Assembly (NCBI GenBank): GCA_001939145.1
Contig: LSRX01000260.1
Span: 608,690-672,689 of the forward strand
Direction: 5' to 3'
Length of the DNA: 64,000 nucleotides
Source of the DNA: Symbiodinium microadriaticum
Taxonomy: Eukaryota; Sar; Dinophyceae; Suessiales; Symbiodiniaceae
Of this stretch, positions 41,752 through 53,362 are shown piece by piece (position 1 is the first letter of the stretch; every line of letters begins with the position of its first letter). A program made the translations under genes and the position numbers. The notes below the pieces were generated by a model. The model did not search any database and was not told the origin of the DNA. It was given only the letters and a program-made list of their open reading frames with translations.

Positions 41752-42392
41752 ACCATATATCCATCACAAGCTCCTTTCAAAAGGCCATTGCGCCTAAAAT
41801 CACGTGCCTCAAGCATGCAATAGCCAGCCTACTAATCCCCTGCCCGCAGCCTCTACTTGAAGGATTCGCAGACCTCGTGAACAAGTTCTAATCAGAATCA
41901 TGAGAACATTACTGGGGTTACACGACTTGTGGCCTGACTTATGGGGAGACGGCAGAATGTTGGGGATCGTTCAGTATTAAAACAGTGTTTTCGGGGTCTA
42001 TCCTACCATAACCTTGCCGTAATTACATAGGCAGGAAGTGTTACGAATTCTTCCGGCCCGTATGTTAAACCCTTAGCTGGCGGTCTTCACGACTCGGCCC
42101 TTTCTCCAGGACCTCTCAACCCTAAAACCCCCAAAAAGAGCGTCGACACAAGAAGCCCAAACCTCCACCCGTCAAGGCTCGCTAGCAACAGTGACAGAGC
42201 AAACCCTAAACCCGCAAAGCCCAAATCTCTAAACCCTAACCCTAAAAACCTGCCTAAACGTGAAACCCCACGCCCCTAAACCCCTCAACTCTAGACTCTA
42301 AACAAAGACTGACCACGACTATGCCCAGAACTGTGGCAAGAAACAACTTCAGAAGCTCTGGGTCCTGTCCATGCCGGAGAGCCTTCGCAACT

Positions 42393-42520
42393 ACCACGGA
42401 GGGTTTAGGGTTTAGGGTTTAGGGTTTAGGGCTTTAGGGGTTTAGGCGTTTACGGTTTAGGGCTTTAGGGGTTTAGGGGTTTAGGGGTTTAGGGTTTAGC
42501 GTTTAGGGTTTAGGGACGTT
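42393..42520. repeat. TTTAGGG/TTTAGGGG tract
   Basis: Mixed heptamer and octamer units. The 41760-42390 interval holds a diverged A-like element and scattered CCCTAAA; no gene seen. Confidence 0.8.
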
Positions 42521-42909
42521 CAGAATTGAGCAGGGTCTCGGGCTTTAGGGGTGTCGGGGGCTTGGAGAACCCCAGGGAAGCAACGACCCTTCAACTGCCA
42601 GGCTCTGAATGTGAGGGGTTTTTAAAATCTTCACCAGCCGTTTCCCCTCCGTAGGGCTCCCACCGCTTCAGGAGGTTCGGATGCTACTTCAAGAGCTAGT
42701 CGTTTAGGGCTCAGGGTTTAGAGTTTGGGACTTAGGGTTTAGGGTTAAAATTTTCAAAGGTAAAATACGAATACGGCCCTACTGACGCAAGTGGTCTCGT
42801 TGCTCTCAGCTTCCTTAACCAGTGACCGCAGCAGCTTTACATGCACGAGCTATGACTGGCTGTGATCCGTCTTCTCTTTCGTCATGCCAACTCCATCAAA
42901 GCTCGCTGC

Positions 42910-42952
42910 GCTCAACTTTATCAAAAACCGCCACCAAAGCCTTAGGAAATCC
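42910..42952 (-). CDS. Possible PPR exon upstream of the intact ORF
   Basis: After CCCGCAG the frame reads GFPKALVAVFDKVE, resembling the second helix of a PPR unit (xxALxxFDxM). A GC donor (GAGC|GCAG) is possible. It is weaker than the downstream exons because it lacks the ISAC..QW core. Confidence 0.3.
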
Positions 42953-43075
42953 CTGCGGGAATACCAGCAAAGCACAGTTCACGCGAGGCTCCTTCAGCGA
43001 GCCAGGCATCCAAGGGGCCTACGCACGTCAACCCCTCATTCAGAAGCGGCGCCCTGAAAGCACGAAAGACTTGCC

Positions 43076-43153
43076 TTTGGTTAGTAGGGAATGGAGGAAT
43101 GGGAACTATTATAAGTATCATTACTACCATTCTTCCATTCCCTACTAACCAAA
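43076..43153. repeat. 27-bp hairpin with 24-nt loop
   Basis: TTTGGTTAGTAGGGAATGGA... (43076-43102) pairs with 43127-43153 with one mismatch. No relatives were noticed in the window. Confidence 0.8.
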
Positions 43154-43205
43154 TGTAGGAAGAGTGCGGCTAATCAGGGCGTTTACGGTTTCTTGTTGCT
43201 CCCAG

Positions 43206-43312
43206 GCGCCAGGCCTCAAACTCATGAGACCCTCCAAGTGCTTAGACCTCGCGTCCTGGAAGCCATGATACTTCAATACGGCGCAGTCATGCAAGACTCA
43301 CGGAATGAACAG
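43206..43312 (+). CDS. Unrecognised plus-strand exon
   Basis: The acceptor TTGCTCCCAG is followed by 35 codons including HETLQVLRPRVLEAMILQYG and AVMQDSRNEQ, ending AACAG|GTTACC (GT donor). This is one of the few convincing plus-strand exons. It lies beside the hairpin at 43076-43153. No family is recognised. Confidence 0.4.
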
Positions 43313-43319
43313 GTTACCC

Positions 43320-43830
43320 CTGATCCCAAACCCTGAACCAAACCCCAAAAAAAGAATAAACAACGCCTAAACCCTAAACTCGAAACCCTGAACCCCAAAC
43401 CCTAAACGCGAAACCCTGGAACCCTGAACCCTAAACTCTAAACTCGAAACCCTGAACCCTAAACCCCTAAACCCTAAACCCCCAAACCCTAAACCCTAAA
43501 CTCGAAACCCTAAACCCTAAACCCGAAGCCCTGAACCCTAAACCCTAAACACGCAGCCGACCTTGCCTTGGTCACATCCTGAACACTCTTCTCCCGATTG
43601 ATGAAGCTGTGGACCGTGCTGCTAAGCTCCTTTGACCCGATCGGGTGTAGGGTTTAGGGTGCAAGGTTTAGGGTTTAGGGTGTAAGGGTTTAGGGTTTAG
43701 GGTGTAAGAGGTCTAGGGTTTAGGGTGTAAGGGTTTAGGGTTTAGGGTGTAAGGTTTAGGGTTTAGAGTTTATGGTTTAGGGTGTAAGGTTTAGGGCTTA
43801 GGGTTTGGGGTTCGAGTTTCAGGTTCTATG
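43320..43830. repeat. CCCTAAA/CTCGAAA then TTTAGGGTGTAAGG tracts
   Basis: CCCTAAA with CTCGAAACCC variants to 43555, then TTTAGGG with GTGTAAGG insertions from 43645 to 43830. Confidence 0.8.
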
Positions 43831-43999
43831 AAGGCTGGAGGTTTTCTGTAAGGGTCCCAGAAGGGTCTTGCAGAGCTTTCTGGGGCTTCGGGTTTGGGAT
43901 TATTGGGTTCAGGGGCTTGGGGTTCAGGGGCTTCGGGTTTAAGGCTTGTGGGCTGAGGGTTCGTGATTGAAAAGGAGTGCTGGGGTTCAGGGTTTAGGG

Positions 44000-44236
44000 T
44001 TCAAAGAGCTTGGCGTAGCGTGCTGGGGATAGGGTAGTGCAGCTGCAAGCGCTACGACCAGCGCATATTTTCTATAGCTCCTGCGCTTGAAATGCACCAG
44101 CCACGGTCGAAGCAATGTCTTCAGGCCCAAACCTACAACCCTGAAGGGCCCCCGAACCCACCCCTCAATGTCGAATCGTAGACTCCTTGGCAAATCCGCA
44201 ATTCTCCCTGGGACAGCACGGAGAAAATCGATGCGA
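44000..44236 (-). CDS. Unrecognised basic, hydrophobic exon or ORF
   Basis: An open frame reads DFLRAVPGRIADLPRSLRFD, later KTLLRPWLVHFKRRSYRKYA and LVVALAAALPYP, then runs into repeat. It has a basic segment followed by a short hydrophobic one. The strand is uncertain because a 76-aa plus-strand ORF overlaps. Confidence 0.3.
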
Positions 44237-44899
44237 GCTTATGAAAAGTCTGAGCCGAATGGTCTCGTGCGGCTCTGGCAGGGCTTCATAGAAATTCGAA
44301 GCTTACAGTATATATAAAGGCTTTCAGGGGTTCCATGACAACCTGTTTGGAACTGTACAGACAAAGAGGCCTGAGGAACCTTGTTTGAAAACAATGTCCA
44401 AGAAAACGTAAACCCTAGACCCCAGGCTTCAAAGTTTGCGCTTTAGGCCCCTCAGACGTAAAGTGCCCAAGCCAACATTGAAGGGCGAAAGATTGCAATT
44501 CACGACACAATGTGGCAAAGCAGGGCAGCGAGCACATCACAATGCATCGCCATGGGTTGTGTTGCGCATCGGATTGCCATGAGTCATTGTATAGCATCGC
44601 AGAGCACGTAGCATGCGATAACATGTAGCAGCATGTTGAGCAGCACAATGACAAGGAGAGGCAAAGACAAAAAGTCAGATGAAACATTTTTGGTGGTATA
44701 GAGCTGACGGACCCAGGACCTCAAAATCCAGAAACCATGCATCCACCAACCCTAAACCCCCAAAAGCATACACCCACAGAACCTTGAAGCCGTGAACGTG
44801 TGCTGGAAGCCGTGATTTGCCCAACCCTGAACCATTCAAGGGTTTAGGGTTTAGGGGCCCTAAACCCTAAACCCTAAACCCATAGTGTTTAGGGCTTAC

Positions 44900-44999
44900 C
44901 TGAACTCTTTGCAGCTGCAACGTGTTCGGCCTGGTGGTGCAGAAGCGACTGTCTTCTGTCCGGCTTGCGCGCCACTTGCGCCATGATCTGGTGCTGATG
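44900..44999 (-). CDS. Unrecognised exon ending at GTAAGC
   Basis: After GTCCAAAG the frame reads HQHQIMAQVARKPDRRQSLL then HHQAEHVAAAKSS, ending CAG|GTAAGCC, a strong donor. The internal Met could be a start codon. No family match. Confidence 0.45.
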
Positions 45000-46419
45000 C
45001 TTTGGACTTAAGGCTAAGGCCCGGGACCGTGGGTTTAGGCTACAGCTTCTGCTTCCTGACATCGGGTGTTGATCAAAGCTCTGAAGAGGCAGGGATTTTT
45101 CTTAAGGCGATGGGTATAAGGACTCGGTAAGGGCTCTAGGGAACCATCAGGATACGATCAGGGTTCTATACGAGTACCACCGTGGGTTTCCAGGTCTGGG
45201 GACACTTTATCGCTGCCCCTATCATTACCGTTTTCTCTCCATGGCCTCGACATGGATAAACAAAAAACCAAAGCATTTCCTGCGAGCCAGCGCCGGGTTG
45301 AGAGTAACAGGCAGGGGTGATTCTAGTCGCTACCAGAGCAAGCCCAACCTTGGTTGATGACAGAAAGTCTACGCAGCTACCTCCTGCAACATGCTCCAGT
45401 TTCCCAAGCCCTCGTCACGGGGCATTCCCCTAGTTTGGTAAGATTGTGGCTCCTCGCCCCCTAGCGGGGGTTTCGGGCAAAGAGACTCTGCCAGTCAGGG
45501 ACCCTCAGATTCGATGGCACTGAGAGCCCTGAGCAGCAAACCTCCTAGTCTAGATGAGCCCCGAGTGCGTAATTCGCACGATAGGCACCCCGGAATACAA
45601 GCGAAACTGTGGCAGGAGCACGACTTGCAGAGACAGAGACGCACGGGATTGTGGCGGGAGCACAGCTTTGCTAGGTGGATACACGCGTACAATTTCGAAA
45701 GGACTGCAGCGGGGAGACGGCGCAGCCGAAGTTGGGACCTTTTGAAGATTAGGGGTTAGGGTTTAGGGTTTAGGGTTTAGGGTTCAGGGTTTAGGGTTTA
45801 GGGTTTAGGGTTTAGGGGTTTGGGTTTAGGGGCAAAACCCCTTGGAACGGCCCGACAAGAAAATCCTCGGCAGACCAGGGAGTGCCCCGCACTGCGCCAC
45901 AGCGCGAGCGGCGGAACCGCCGGACGTTAAGCACCCCCATCTCCTTGCCGTTTTTCTATTGAACCTGAATCCCAACCCTAAACCCTGACAGTGCAAAGGT
46001 TTAGGCAGAAGGGGAAAAAAGTCTCGCGGCCTCAGGATTAAAATTGCTTGGGCAACCAAAAAAAGATACGATCCCCATCCCCGCGTGGCTTTTCACACCA
46101 GGTTTGGCGCTGGGTCGCGAAAGTCTTAGGCCAACTTGCCTGGGCACAACAGGTGAAGGAGGGTGTTTAAGGCCCGGGGCTGAGGGCTTAGGGTTTAGGG
46201 CTTAGGGTCTTTTAGGATTTTTAGGGTTTTAAGATCAGGTTTTCGCTGTGGGCAGATGAGGTCCAGGGATGGCTCTGATCTAAGCAATTATTCAATATTA
46301 CATGATATTTGAAGCTTCAAAAGTGACGCAACATTCATGGATACTTTCTAGATGCTATTTTTCATAGCAGTTACTTGGAGGTTCATGGGTAGCTCTACGC
46401 AGGGTTTGAAGTGCCTCAC

Positions 46420-46496
46420 TTGGGAAATCAACTTGAAGCCTCGTCGAATATACTTGCCCATGAGCAAGCTTGCGACTAGGGCTTTAAGGGCTTCGG
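46420..46496 (-). CDS. Unrecognised exon (SLLMGKYIRRGFKLISQ)
   Basis: After CCGAAAG the frame reads EALKALVASLLMGKYIRR then GFKLISQ, ending CAA|GTGAGG, a good GT donor. It is a helical, basic segment with no family assigned. Confidence 0.4.
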
Positions 46497-46899
46497 CTTT
46501 CGGGGTGCAAAGTCTCAGGCTCGGCTTAGGCAAAGGCCGAACATGAGATGCGCAAAGAAACGGAAGGCAGCAACTGTGATAGTGATAACTACCATTATCC
46601 GAAAACCCAAAACCCCGCTTTTTCACGATGCAGAACCTGGAACCACAGACCCCAAACTCTGCACCAACGCCCTACGTCCCTGAGCCGCAAGCTCTCACGC
46701 CCGATCAACAACGTCAGGTTGCAAAGCATGCCGACAAACACTAAACTCTATACTAGACCCGAACCCGATACCTAAACCCGAAAAGCCTTTACAGTGGGGC
46801 GCCCAGTACACCTAAACCCTAAACCCCTAAACCCCTAAACCCCTAAACCCTAAATCCATAAACCCTAAACCCCTAAACTCCAATCCCTAGCTTTGAAAC

Positions 46900-47028
46900 C
46901 CCAAAAGTCTCTTCGAGTCCCTGCAGCTTGGGTCCCAGACAGCCCTTGGTTTCCTTCCCTCTGTTCCGGCACAGCCCGACAACGCCGTCGTAGTCGCACT
47001 CCACCTTAGACTTGCTCTTGCCCTGAGC
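46900..47028 (-). CDS. Unrecognised exon, 43 codons
   Basis: The acceptor GTTTAAG is followed by AQGKSKSKVECDYDGVVG then LCRNRGKETKGCLGPKLQG and LEETFG, ending GGG|GTTTC in phase 0. It is lysine-rich with three Cys. It is one of the cleaner isolated exons; no family recognised. Confidence 0.45.
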
Positions 47029-47755
47029 CTTAAACTCAGAAAGCCCCACAGCCACAAAACCCTAAGCCCAAGAGCCCTAAACCCTACACCCCTAAACCCT
47101 GAACCCTCAACCCTAAGCCCCTGAACCCTAAACCCTAAACCCAAAAGCCCTAAACCCTAAATCCCCAAACCGTCTGAGCCGGCTCGGGAAGCAGAGTTTG
47201 TGGCTGAGGGCCTGTTAGAACCTGTGTATGGGTATACTACGGTTTAGCTCGAGAGTTTAGGAACTACAAGGACTATAAGGGGATACCATTCCTAATCATT
47301 TCACCTACCCCTCCTCCGTCACTTAGGGCTTCTTTGACTTGATTTTGCTTCCTGCAATCGTGCTTGCTTCAGCCGAGGTTGTAGGGACCGACGAAACAAG
47401 TCCATGGGCGGGCTCAGAAAGCTAGGAATCCGTTTCAAGGTTGCTCCTGTTGGCTGACAGTACGACTGAATTCATAGACTTCCTGTTTTGCAAGGAAACT
47501 GCGGGGTACCCTCAGGAGACTCTCCCACACCCTTGCCAAAATCCAAAGGCCAGATCCCGTAGGGCCAAATCCACGGGCACCTAATTAAAGGACCCTAGCG
47601 GGGTAGGGGGGGAGGGGGTAGAGGGCCTTAAGACGTGTAACAAGGACCCAATAAGGTTTATGAAAGGAAGTACCCTCTTATCCCCCCTAATGTCTCTATG
47701 AGACTTTGACGGCTGGCAAGACTTGCCCACATGCTCGACGTATGCAGGTGGACGT

Positions 47756-48083
47756 GTACGTGTGTGTGTGTGTGTGTGCTGTATGCGTATGTGTACATGT
47801 ATGTGTATGCATATGCATACGTGTGTGTGCGTATGTATATTACATATATATATATATATATATATTTATGTATGTATGTATGTATGTATGTATGTATGTA
47901 TGTATGTATGTATGTATGTGTGTATGTATGTATGTATGTATGTATGTATGTATGTATGTATGTATGTATGTATGTATGTGTGTATGTATGTATGTATGTA
48001 TGTATGTATGTATGTATGTATGTATGTATGTATGTATGTGTGTATGTATGTATGTATGTATGTATGTATGTATGTATGTATGT
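47756..48083. repeat. (GTAT)n microsatellite, left of gap
   Basis: GTAT units from about 47868, with single GTGT substitutions at a regular spacing of about 60 bp. Cys/Met/Tyr/Val ORFs are artefacts. Confidence 0.95.
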
Positions 48084-48222
48084 NNNNNNNNNNNNNNNNN
48101 NNNNNNNNNNNNNNNNNNNNNNNNNNNNNNNNNNNNNNNNNNNNNNNNNNNNNNNNNNNNNNNNNNNNNNNNNNNNNNNNNNNNNNNNNNNNNNNNNNNN
48201 NNNNNNNNNNNNNNNNNNNNNN
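48084..48222. other. Assembly gap (139 N)
   Basis: The gap falls between GTAT and GGCA arrays, probably where reads could not span the microsatellite. Confidence 0.99.
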
Positions 48223-48224
48223 GG

Positions 48225-48264
<40 letters not shown>

Positions 48265-48265
48265 C
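48223..48265. repeat. (GGCA)n microsatellite, right of gap
   Basis: Eleven GGCA units, followed by irregular TATG/CATG-rich sequence to about 48680. Confidence 0.9.
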
Positions 48266-48679
48266 GTGTGTTTGTAAATGTATATGTATTTGCGTTTGGA
48301 TCTGTATCTGCGTCTGTATATGTACGTGTAAATACACACGCACATGTACACGTGCATGCATATGCACATGTATATGTACATGTAAATGTATGTGTGTAAG
48401 CGCATGTATGCATATACACATGCATTTGTACATGCGTGTGTGTGTGTGGAGATCGTATGTTGCATCTTCATGAAGAGGTAGACGCATCTGCGCATGCACA
48501 CATGAATACATAAATGTACGTATGGATTCACGCATGCGTGCATGCCTGTACATTGGTATGTAGGTAACTATGTATGTATGCACGCATGCATGCACGCATG
48601 TATGTACCAGTACTGTATACACATGTGTGCATGTGCCGGCATGTATATGTGCACATGAATATGTATGTGTGTACATACG

Positions 48680-49175
48680 CTATTGTGGCAGGGAACATGC
48701 GGGTGCTCAAGCATCCTGGCTGTGCACGGTTTCTGTGTCGTGATCGTACACCACGAATGCTGCTTCCTTACGCCCCCTGGAAGCCATTCAGGAACCAGTC
48801 TTTCGAGAGACTAACGTTTTCTTGGGTTGATCAAACTCAGACCCTGAGTGCTGAGTCTCACATGATATCCGAGTGCCAAGCGACAAGTGTGTAGGGGCTG
48901 AGGGGCTGCATGTGCATCTCCCAATCCTGTATTGATGTTTGTCTACCCGTCCTGATGCTTCATTACACATGAGGCTGAGTCGGGCAATTGATCATCCGTA
49001 TCATGGCACTATGTCGTGAGAGCGACATTTCCGTGGCCCCGGCGACAACTGTCTGGCTGCTGTTGTCCACGTAAGAGTAGGCGTGCTGGTCGCACGACTC
49101 CTGACCTGAATTTTGAACGAGGAACCAAACCTTACCATGGGAAACGATGAAGGCTCCTCGGCGTGGACGATGCAA
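48680..49175. other. Low-repeat block with hypothetical ORFs
   Basis: A plus frame after TTGTGGCAG (48690-48894) reads LKHPGCARFLCRDRTPRMLL and looks coding. A 70-aa minus ORF (48963-49175) includes GAFIVSHGKVWFLVQNSGQE. Neither family is recognised. Confidence 0.3.
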
Positions 49176-49238
49176 GATCTAGGACTAGCGGTGATCGTGC
49201 GATCTACAACTCACATGTAACTCAGGCCTTTGCAACAT

Positions 49239-49345
49239 ATGGGGGTTTCCGAAAATAGGGGACCCTAATATAGTACCCCAAACAGAAGGATCCTTATTAT
49301 AAGGACCCCAAAATAAGGTACCCCCTTATTTTGAGAAACTCCCAT
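49239..49345. mobile_element. MITE-like element related to family C
   Basis: Ends ATGGGGGTTTCCGAAAATA and TTTTGAGAAACTCCCAT are inverted repeats; internal blocks GGACCCTAATATAGTACCCC and AAGGACCCCAAAATAAGG recall family C. Confidence 0.6.
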
Positions 49346-49618
49346 CTAGGTGAAGCATGCAGCACCCGCCTCCGAAGCTTCGTTTGTTGAAGGACAAGGA
49401 GGAGACTATACAATTAGTGATTTTGGGGTTTAGGGTTTAGGGTTTTGGGGTGGTTGGATGGTAGTGGGGAGGAAGAGGACGACGAGGACGAGGACGATGA
49501 TGATGCTGGTGTTGGTGGTAGCCCGGTGGATAAACCCTAAACCCAAAATTGAGCATCCATGGCTCGGATCAGTATCGGGCTGAAGCAACGGACGACTCGG
49601 CCCCACACCTGAAAGTTT

Positions 49619-49722
49619 GGGTGGTTCTCTAGATTAGGATCCCGTTTTAGGGTCCTTTTTATAAGGGTGCCGTACTGTTTTGGGGACCTTTTTTTTCGGG
49701 ACCCTAACTTAGAGAACTACCC
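49619..49722. mobile_element. MITE-like family C copy
   Basis: GGGTGGTTCTCTAGATTAGG and CTAACTTAGAGAACTACCC; the flanks TT and AA extend the palindrome. Confidence 0.75.
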
Positions 49723-50046
49723 AAATATCATTCCATCCTGAACAGGGTTAAGGGCTTTGCACCCCGCCCTTCACAAAAGAGAACCTCAAAAGCCCCAAGT
49801 CCGATACACTGAAACACCGACCTAGCCAAGCTCCACCAAATGATCCTAAACCCTAAACCCCGAAACCCCCAATCCCCAAAGTAAAGCCTAAACAGGACGG
49901 AACCCTAAACCCCTACACCCCTAAATCCCCTAAAACATCCTAAAACCCTGAGCCCTTGACTCCCCCCTATAAAATCCCTTGAGCAGCTAAGGGGCTGATC
50001 TCCTGGCAGCCGTTTGGGGCTCGTTTCCTTGGCCGAAGGGGGCTTG

Positions 50047-50165
50047 AGCAGATGCGGTTTAGGGTTTAGGGGTGTCGGGTTTAGGATTTACGGTTTAGGG
50101 TTTAGGGTTTAGGGTTTGGGGTTTGGGGTTTGGGGTTTGGGGTTTGGGGTGTAGGGTTTAGGGTG
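50047..50165. repeat. TTTAGGG then TTTGGGG tract
   Basis: TTTAGGG units pass into five TTTGGGG units, showing local homogenisation of a variant. Confidence 0.8.
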
Positions 50166-50337
50166 ATCGTTTGAGGGGCTGGTTGGGTTGTGGCTTTGGA
50201 GCTTAGCGCTTGCGGTCTAGACTTTGGCACGCTTAAACTGGGAGTGAAGGGCTTCCTGGAGAGAATATGTCAACTTTGAGGGTCCCCGGCTTGTCAGGGC
50301 CTCTTCGTTCCAGGTCTCAGGTCGTGGGTTTGGTGTC

Positions 50338-50841
50338 TTGGGGTTAGTAAGGGGCCTACCCGCATTTGGGAGTGGGTTTCTGTACTCTGCTGAGGGCGCT
50401 TCTGCAGACTCCGTAGATGGTACATCAAGAAAAGGCCCTGAGAATGAGCAAGTCGAAAGTTTGTTCAAGGTTTCCGGTGAGAAGAACGATAAGTCAGCAA
50501 GCTTCTTCGTAGTACAGGCAACAGTACTGCTGTTGTACACGGAGCGAGAAGCCTCACCAACCGAAGCTTGGATGCGAAACCGACAACGAACGAGCAGCGG
50601 GATCATGACGGCCATCAGTATGATCAGCAGAATCCCTCTCGTGGCCGTCATCATCGCTCTCCTCCTCCTCCTCAGTGTCCCTGAAGCCTTACCCCAACTT
50701 TGCAATCAGCAGCATTGCCCTCCGTATTGGCGACGCAACTTTAAAGGAAAGGGAAGAGGAAGAGAGAGCGACTTTCGACCCCTAAACCCTACACCCCTAA
50801 ACCCGCGAAATTTCTCGATCCCGAACACCCCAAAACCCTAA
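50338..50841 (+). other. Hypothetical membrane-type ORF block
   Basis: The 167-aa plus ORF contains a hydrophilic part (ENEQVESLFKVSGEKNDKSA) and a hydrophobic helix (LVAVIIALLLLLSVPEALP). A 162-aa minus ORF (50217-50705) is also open, with its own hydrophobic run. The plus strand is favoured by composition. No homology recognised. Confidence 0.3.
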
Positions 50842-51375
50842 AACCCTAAACAAAACCCCAAACCCTAAAACCCTAAACCCCTAAACCCCCAAAAACCTAC
50901 ACCCCAACCCCCTGAACCCTAAAACCCCGAACCCCCTCAACCTGCAAACCCCTAAACCCCCCACCCCCCACACACCCTGATCTGTCTGCCAGTCCCAAGA
51001 GCAGCTTCTTGCGAATGAAATCGCAATAGGGAGGCTCGCAACACTCCTGCAGCAGATGCATGGAGAGTGTGGTTTTCCGGTGTTTTGGGTTTAGGGTTTA
51101 GGGTTCAGGTTTCGGGATCTAGGCATTAAGGATTTTGGGTTTTGGGGCTCTGGGTTTTAGGGCTTTCCGGTTCTACATGTTCAAGGCATTTAATACCTGA
51201 TACAAGAAAACGCCTGATGTAGTTCTGGCTCCTCTTTTTAAGCAAAGTCACAGTCAGCCCGTGGTATAGTTCCCTTATGGGACCTGTTCATCAAACAAGG
51301 AAACGCATACATGCACTGCTCAACCTCCTGCTCCGGCTCCTGCTGCTCCTCCCGCTGCAACACCTACACCTCCAC

Positions 51376-51515
51376 TACTGTTGATGATATATATCCTGCA
51401 TTACCTTAAGGACCCTAAACTATGGGAATTATGGTATGTTCCTTATTATGGGTCCCTAAACCCTAAACCCTAAACCCCTAAACCTTAAACCCTGGGATTT
51501 ATATCATCAACTGTA
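51376..51515. mobile_element. MITE-like family B copy interrupted by CCCTAAA insert
   Basis: Same ends and core as the other B copies, but the AATGCA after TATGGGT is replaced by 40 bp of CCCTAAA-type repeat (51454-51493). Confidence 0.8.
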
Positions 51516-51516
51516 A

Positions 51517-51741
51517 CGCCAGGTGCCGGAATCGCCTCATCGGTGTTGCCGACCGCCGAACTGGTGTCGGGCTTCGCCACCTCGGGCTTTCAGGGAGGGC
51601 TGTGGGAATTTCGGATAGGGGTTTTGGGGGGATGTAAGGTTCAGCTTCTTTGGGCGGGAGGTTTTGCAGGGATCTGTGAAGGAGGGCCTTTTTGCTTCTA
51701 GGATCCTCCACAAGACATCCCGGAATAATATCTCTGCACAT
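51517..51741 (-). CDS. Hypothetical ORF, two open frames
   Basis: The 80-aa ORF (MCRDIIPGCLVEDPRSKKAL...) overlaps another open frame after TGTGCAG reading ILFRDVLWRILEAKRPSFTD. Both look protein-like, so the true frame is unresolved. It directly abuts the MITE-like element at 51376-51515. Confidence 0.25.
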
Positions 51742-51840
51742 TAGCCCAAGCCCGAGCGAAACCGTACTTCCAGAGATCTATGGCGAATCAGTGGGAGCAT
51801 GGATTTAGGATGATTAGTGCTGGGATCCCCTAGGCCTCAC

Positions 51841-51924
51841 CTTAAGGGCATGAGGAGAGTGATGCTCCAACCTTCTGGCTTCTACTTTGCAGCACTCAAA
51901 CCCGATGCAAGGGAGAGGCGGATG
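51841..51924 (-). CDS. Unrecognised exon, 28 codons
   Basis: Between GGCCTAG and AAG|GTGAGG the frame reads HPPLPCIGFECCKVEARR then LEHHSPHALK. Both splice signals are good. No family match. Confidence 0.35.
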
Positions 51925-52276
51925 CTAGGCTTAGGGGGCTTGGGGCTTAAGTTTAAGGGTTTTAGGCCCAGGAACCAGGTCTTTCTCCCCTTGCCACTTT
52001 AGGCCTCCGAACCCTGAAGCACATCCCGAAATCCGAACCTTGCCGGTTCAATGCTGTTGGACCTTAGCCTTCCTGCCGGGATGGACAAAGATACACAACG
52101 AGAGGCAGCATAGAGCCTCGAAGCCTACCAGCGGAAATTACGAAAAGATCGGAAACCCTAAGCTCTAAACCCTAATCTCGAGGATCGTGGTCTCAGGGGC
52201 GCACCAGAGGGGAGGGGCAGTTGTGGAGCTCGCAGGTCTCGAGACAGCAGGCCTGATGGACTGACATACTGTGGTA

Positions 52277-52340
52277 GTCGTCGTCGCCTGCTTCGTCGGC
52301 TTCGTCGGCTTCGTCGGCTTCGTAGTCGTAGTCGTAGCCG

Positions 52341-52382
<42 letters not shown>

Positions 52383-52383
52383 A

Positions 52384-52427
<44 letters not shown>

Positions 52428-52660
52428 TGCCACTACCACTACCACTCCTACTCCTACGACTACGACGACGACGACGACGATGACTAGGACGACGACTACT
52501 GCTACTATAGTAGTACTACTACCACCACCACCATCACCACCACCAGTACCATCACTAATTGCCAGTACGACTAAACCGCTACTACCACTATCACCACCAC
52601 CACCACCACCAACACCACTGCTCCTACTCCTCCTCCTCCGCCTCCTGCCGCTGCCACAGT
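52277..52660. repeat. Triplet microsatellites (GTC, CTA, CGA, CAC)
   Basis: Successive runs of CGTCGGCTT, CTA, CGA and CAC/CAT triplets. Leu/Val/Pro ORFs are artefacts. Confidence 0.9.
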
Positions 52661-52965
52661 TACTCGGTTACTGCTCTGACTCCATGCTGCTAGGCAAGAA
52701 GTCCGCTGGGGCTTTCGATAATTAAGTTTGGGACCAGTAGTCCAGGGTTTAGGGTTTCAGGGTTCAGTATGCACGATTTGAGCTTTGAAGGCAAGACCCA
52801 GGATTGTGTGCTGAGTGGACCGCATATGCTCTGAAGAAGAAGAAGAAGCTGAGTGCTGACGATTACGGATTCACGCTCCGAAATGGCATTGCCTCATCGC
52901 TGCCCGTCTTGTTGCTGTTCTTTGCCTGCCAAGGAAACCGAAGCAGTCGGGATGTTGTTTATAAA

Positions 52966-53090
52966 ATATATTCTATAGTATACTATACTATCATATGCTA
53001 TAATATACTATCATATTCTGTAATGGACTATCATATACTATCATGTTCTACAATCTACTATAGCATTCCTCAATATACGATCATGGGTTT
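52966..53090. repeat. Degenerate ACTATCATAT repeat
   Basis: Imperfect units of about 10 bp, related to 56826-57020 and to 53845-53925. Confidence 0.65.
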
Positions 53091-53240
53091 GGGGCCGAAG
53101 GGTCGGCCCAACACAGACATCCGAAACTGCAGACACCACCTCACCCAGCATTGCGGCATCACCCAATCACGAGCCTCTTCTCCGGTTACCTAAACTTCAG
53201 GGTTTAGGGTTTAGGGTCTAGGGCTCTTAAAGGCCATTTT

Positions 53241-53362
53241 GGGTAGCTACCTAAGTTGTTGCCTAAGTTAGGGTCCATTTTCGGGTCCCTCTTCATAAGA
53301 GGTGCCGCACTATTTTGGCTATTTTGCGGGACCTAACAGGAATCCTAATTTAGAGAACTACC
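53241..53362. mobile_element. MITE-like family C copy with internal duplication
   Basis: GGGTAGCTACCTAAGTTG at the left, CTAATTTAGAGAACTACC at the right; CCTAAGTT is duplicated near the left end. The 120-aa plus ORF 53302-53664 runs out of this element. Confidence 0.7.

Noticed and set aside
47658-48676. Five long ORFs (184-278 aa) of Met/Tyr/Val/Cys or His/Thr/Tyr
   Set aside because: They are translations of the GTAT/GGCA microsatellites and the N gap.
52158-52725. Poly-Val, poly-Leu and Pro/Leu ORFs
   Set aside because: They are products of CTA, CAC and CGA triplet repeats.
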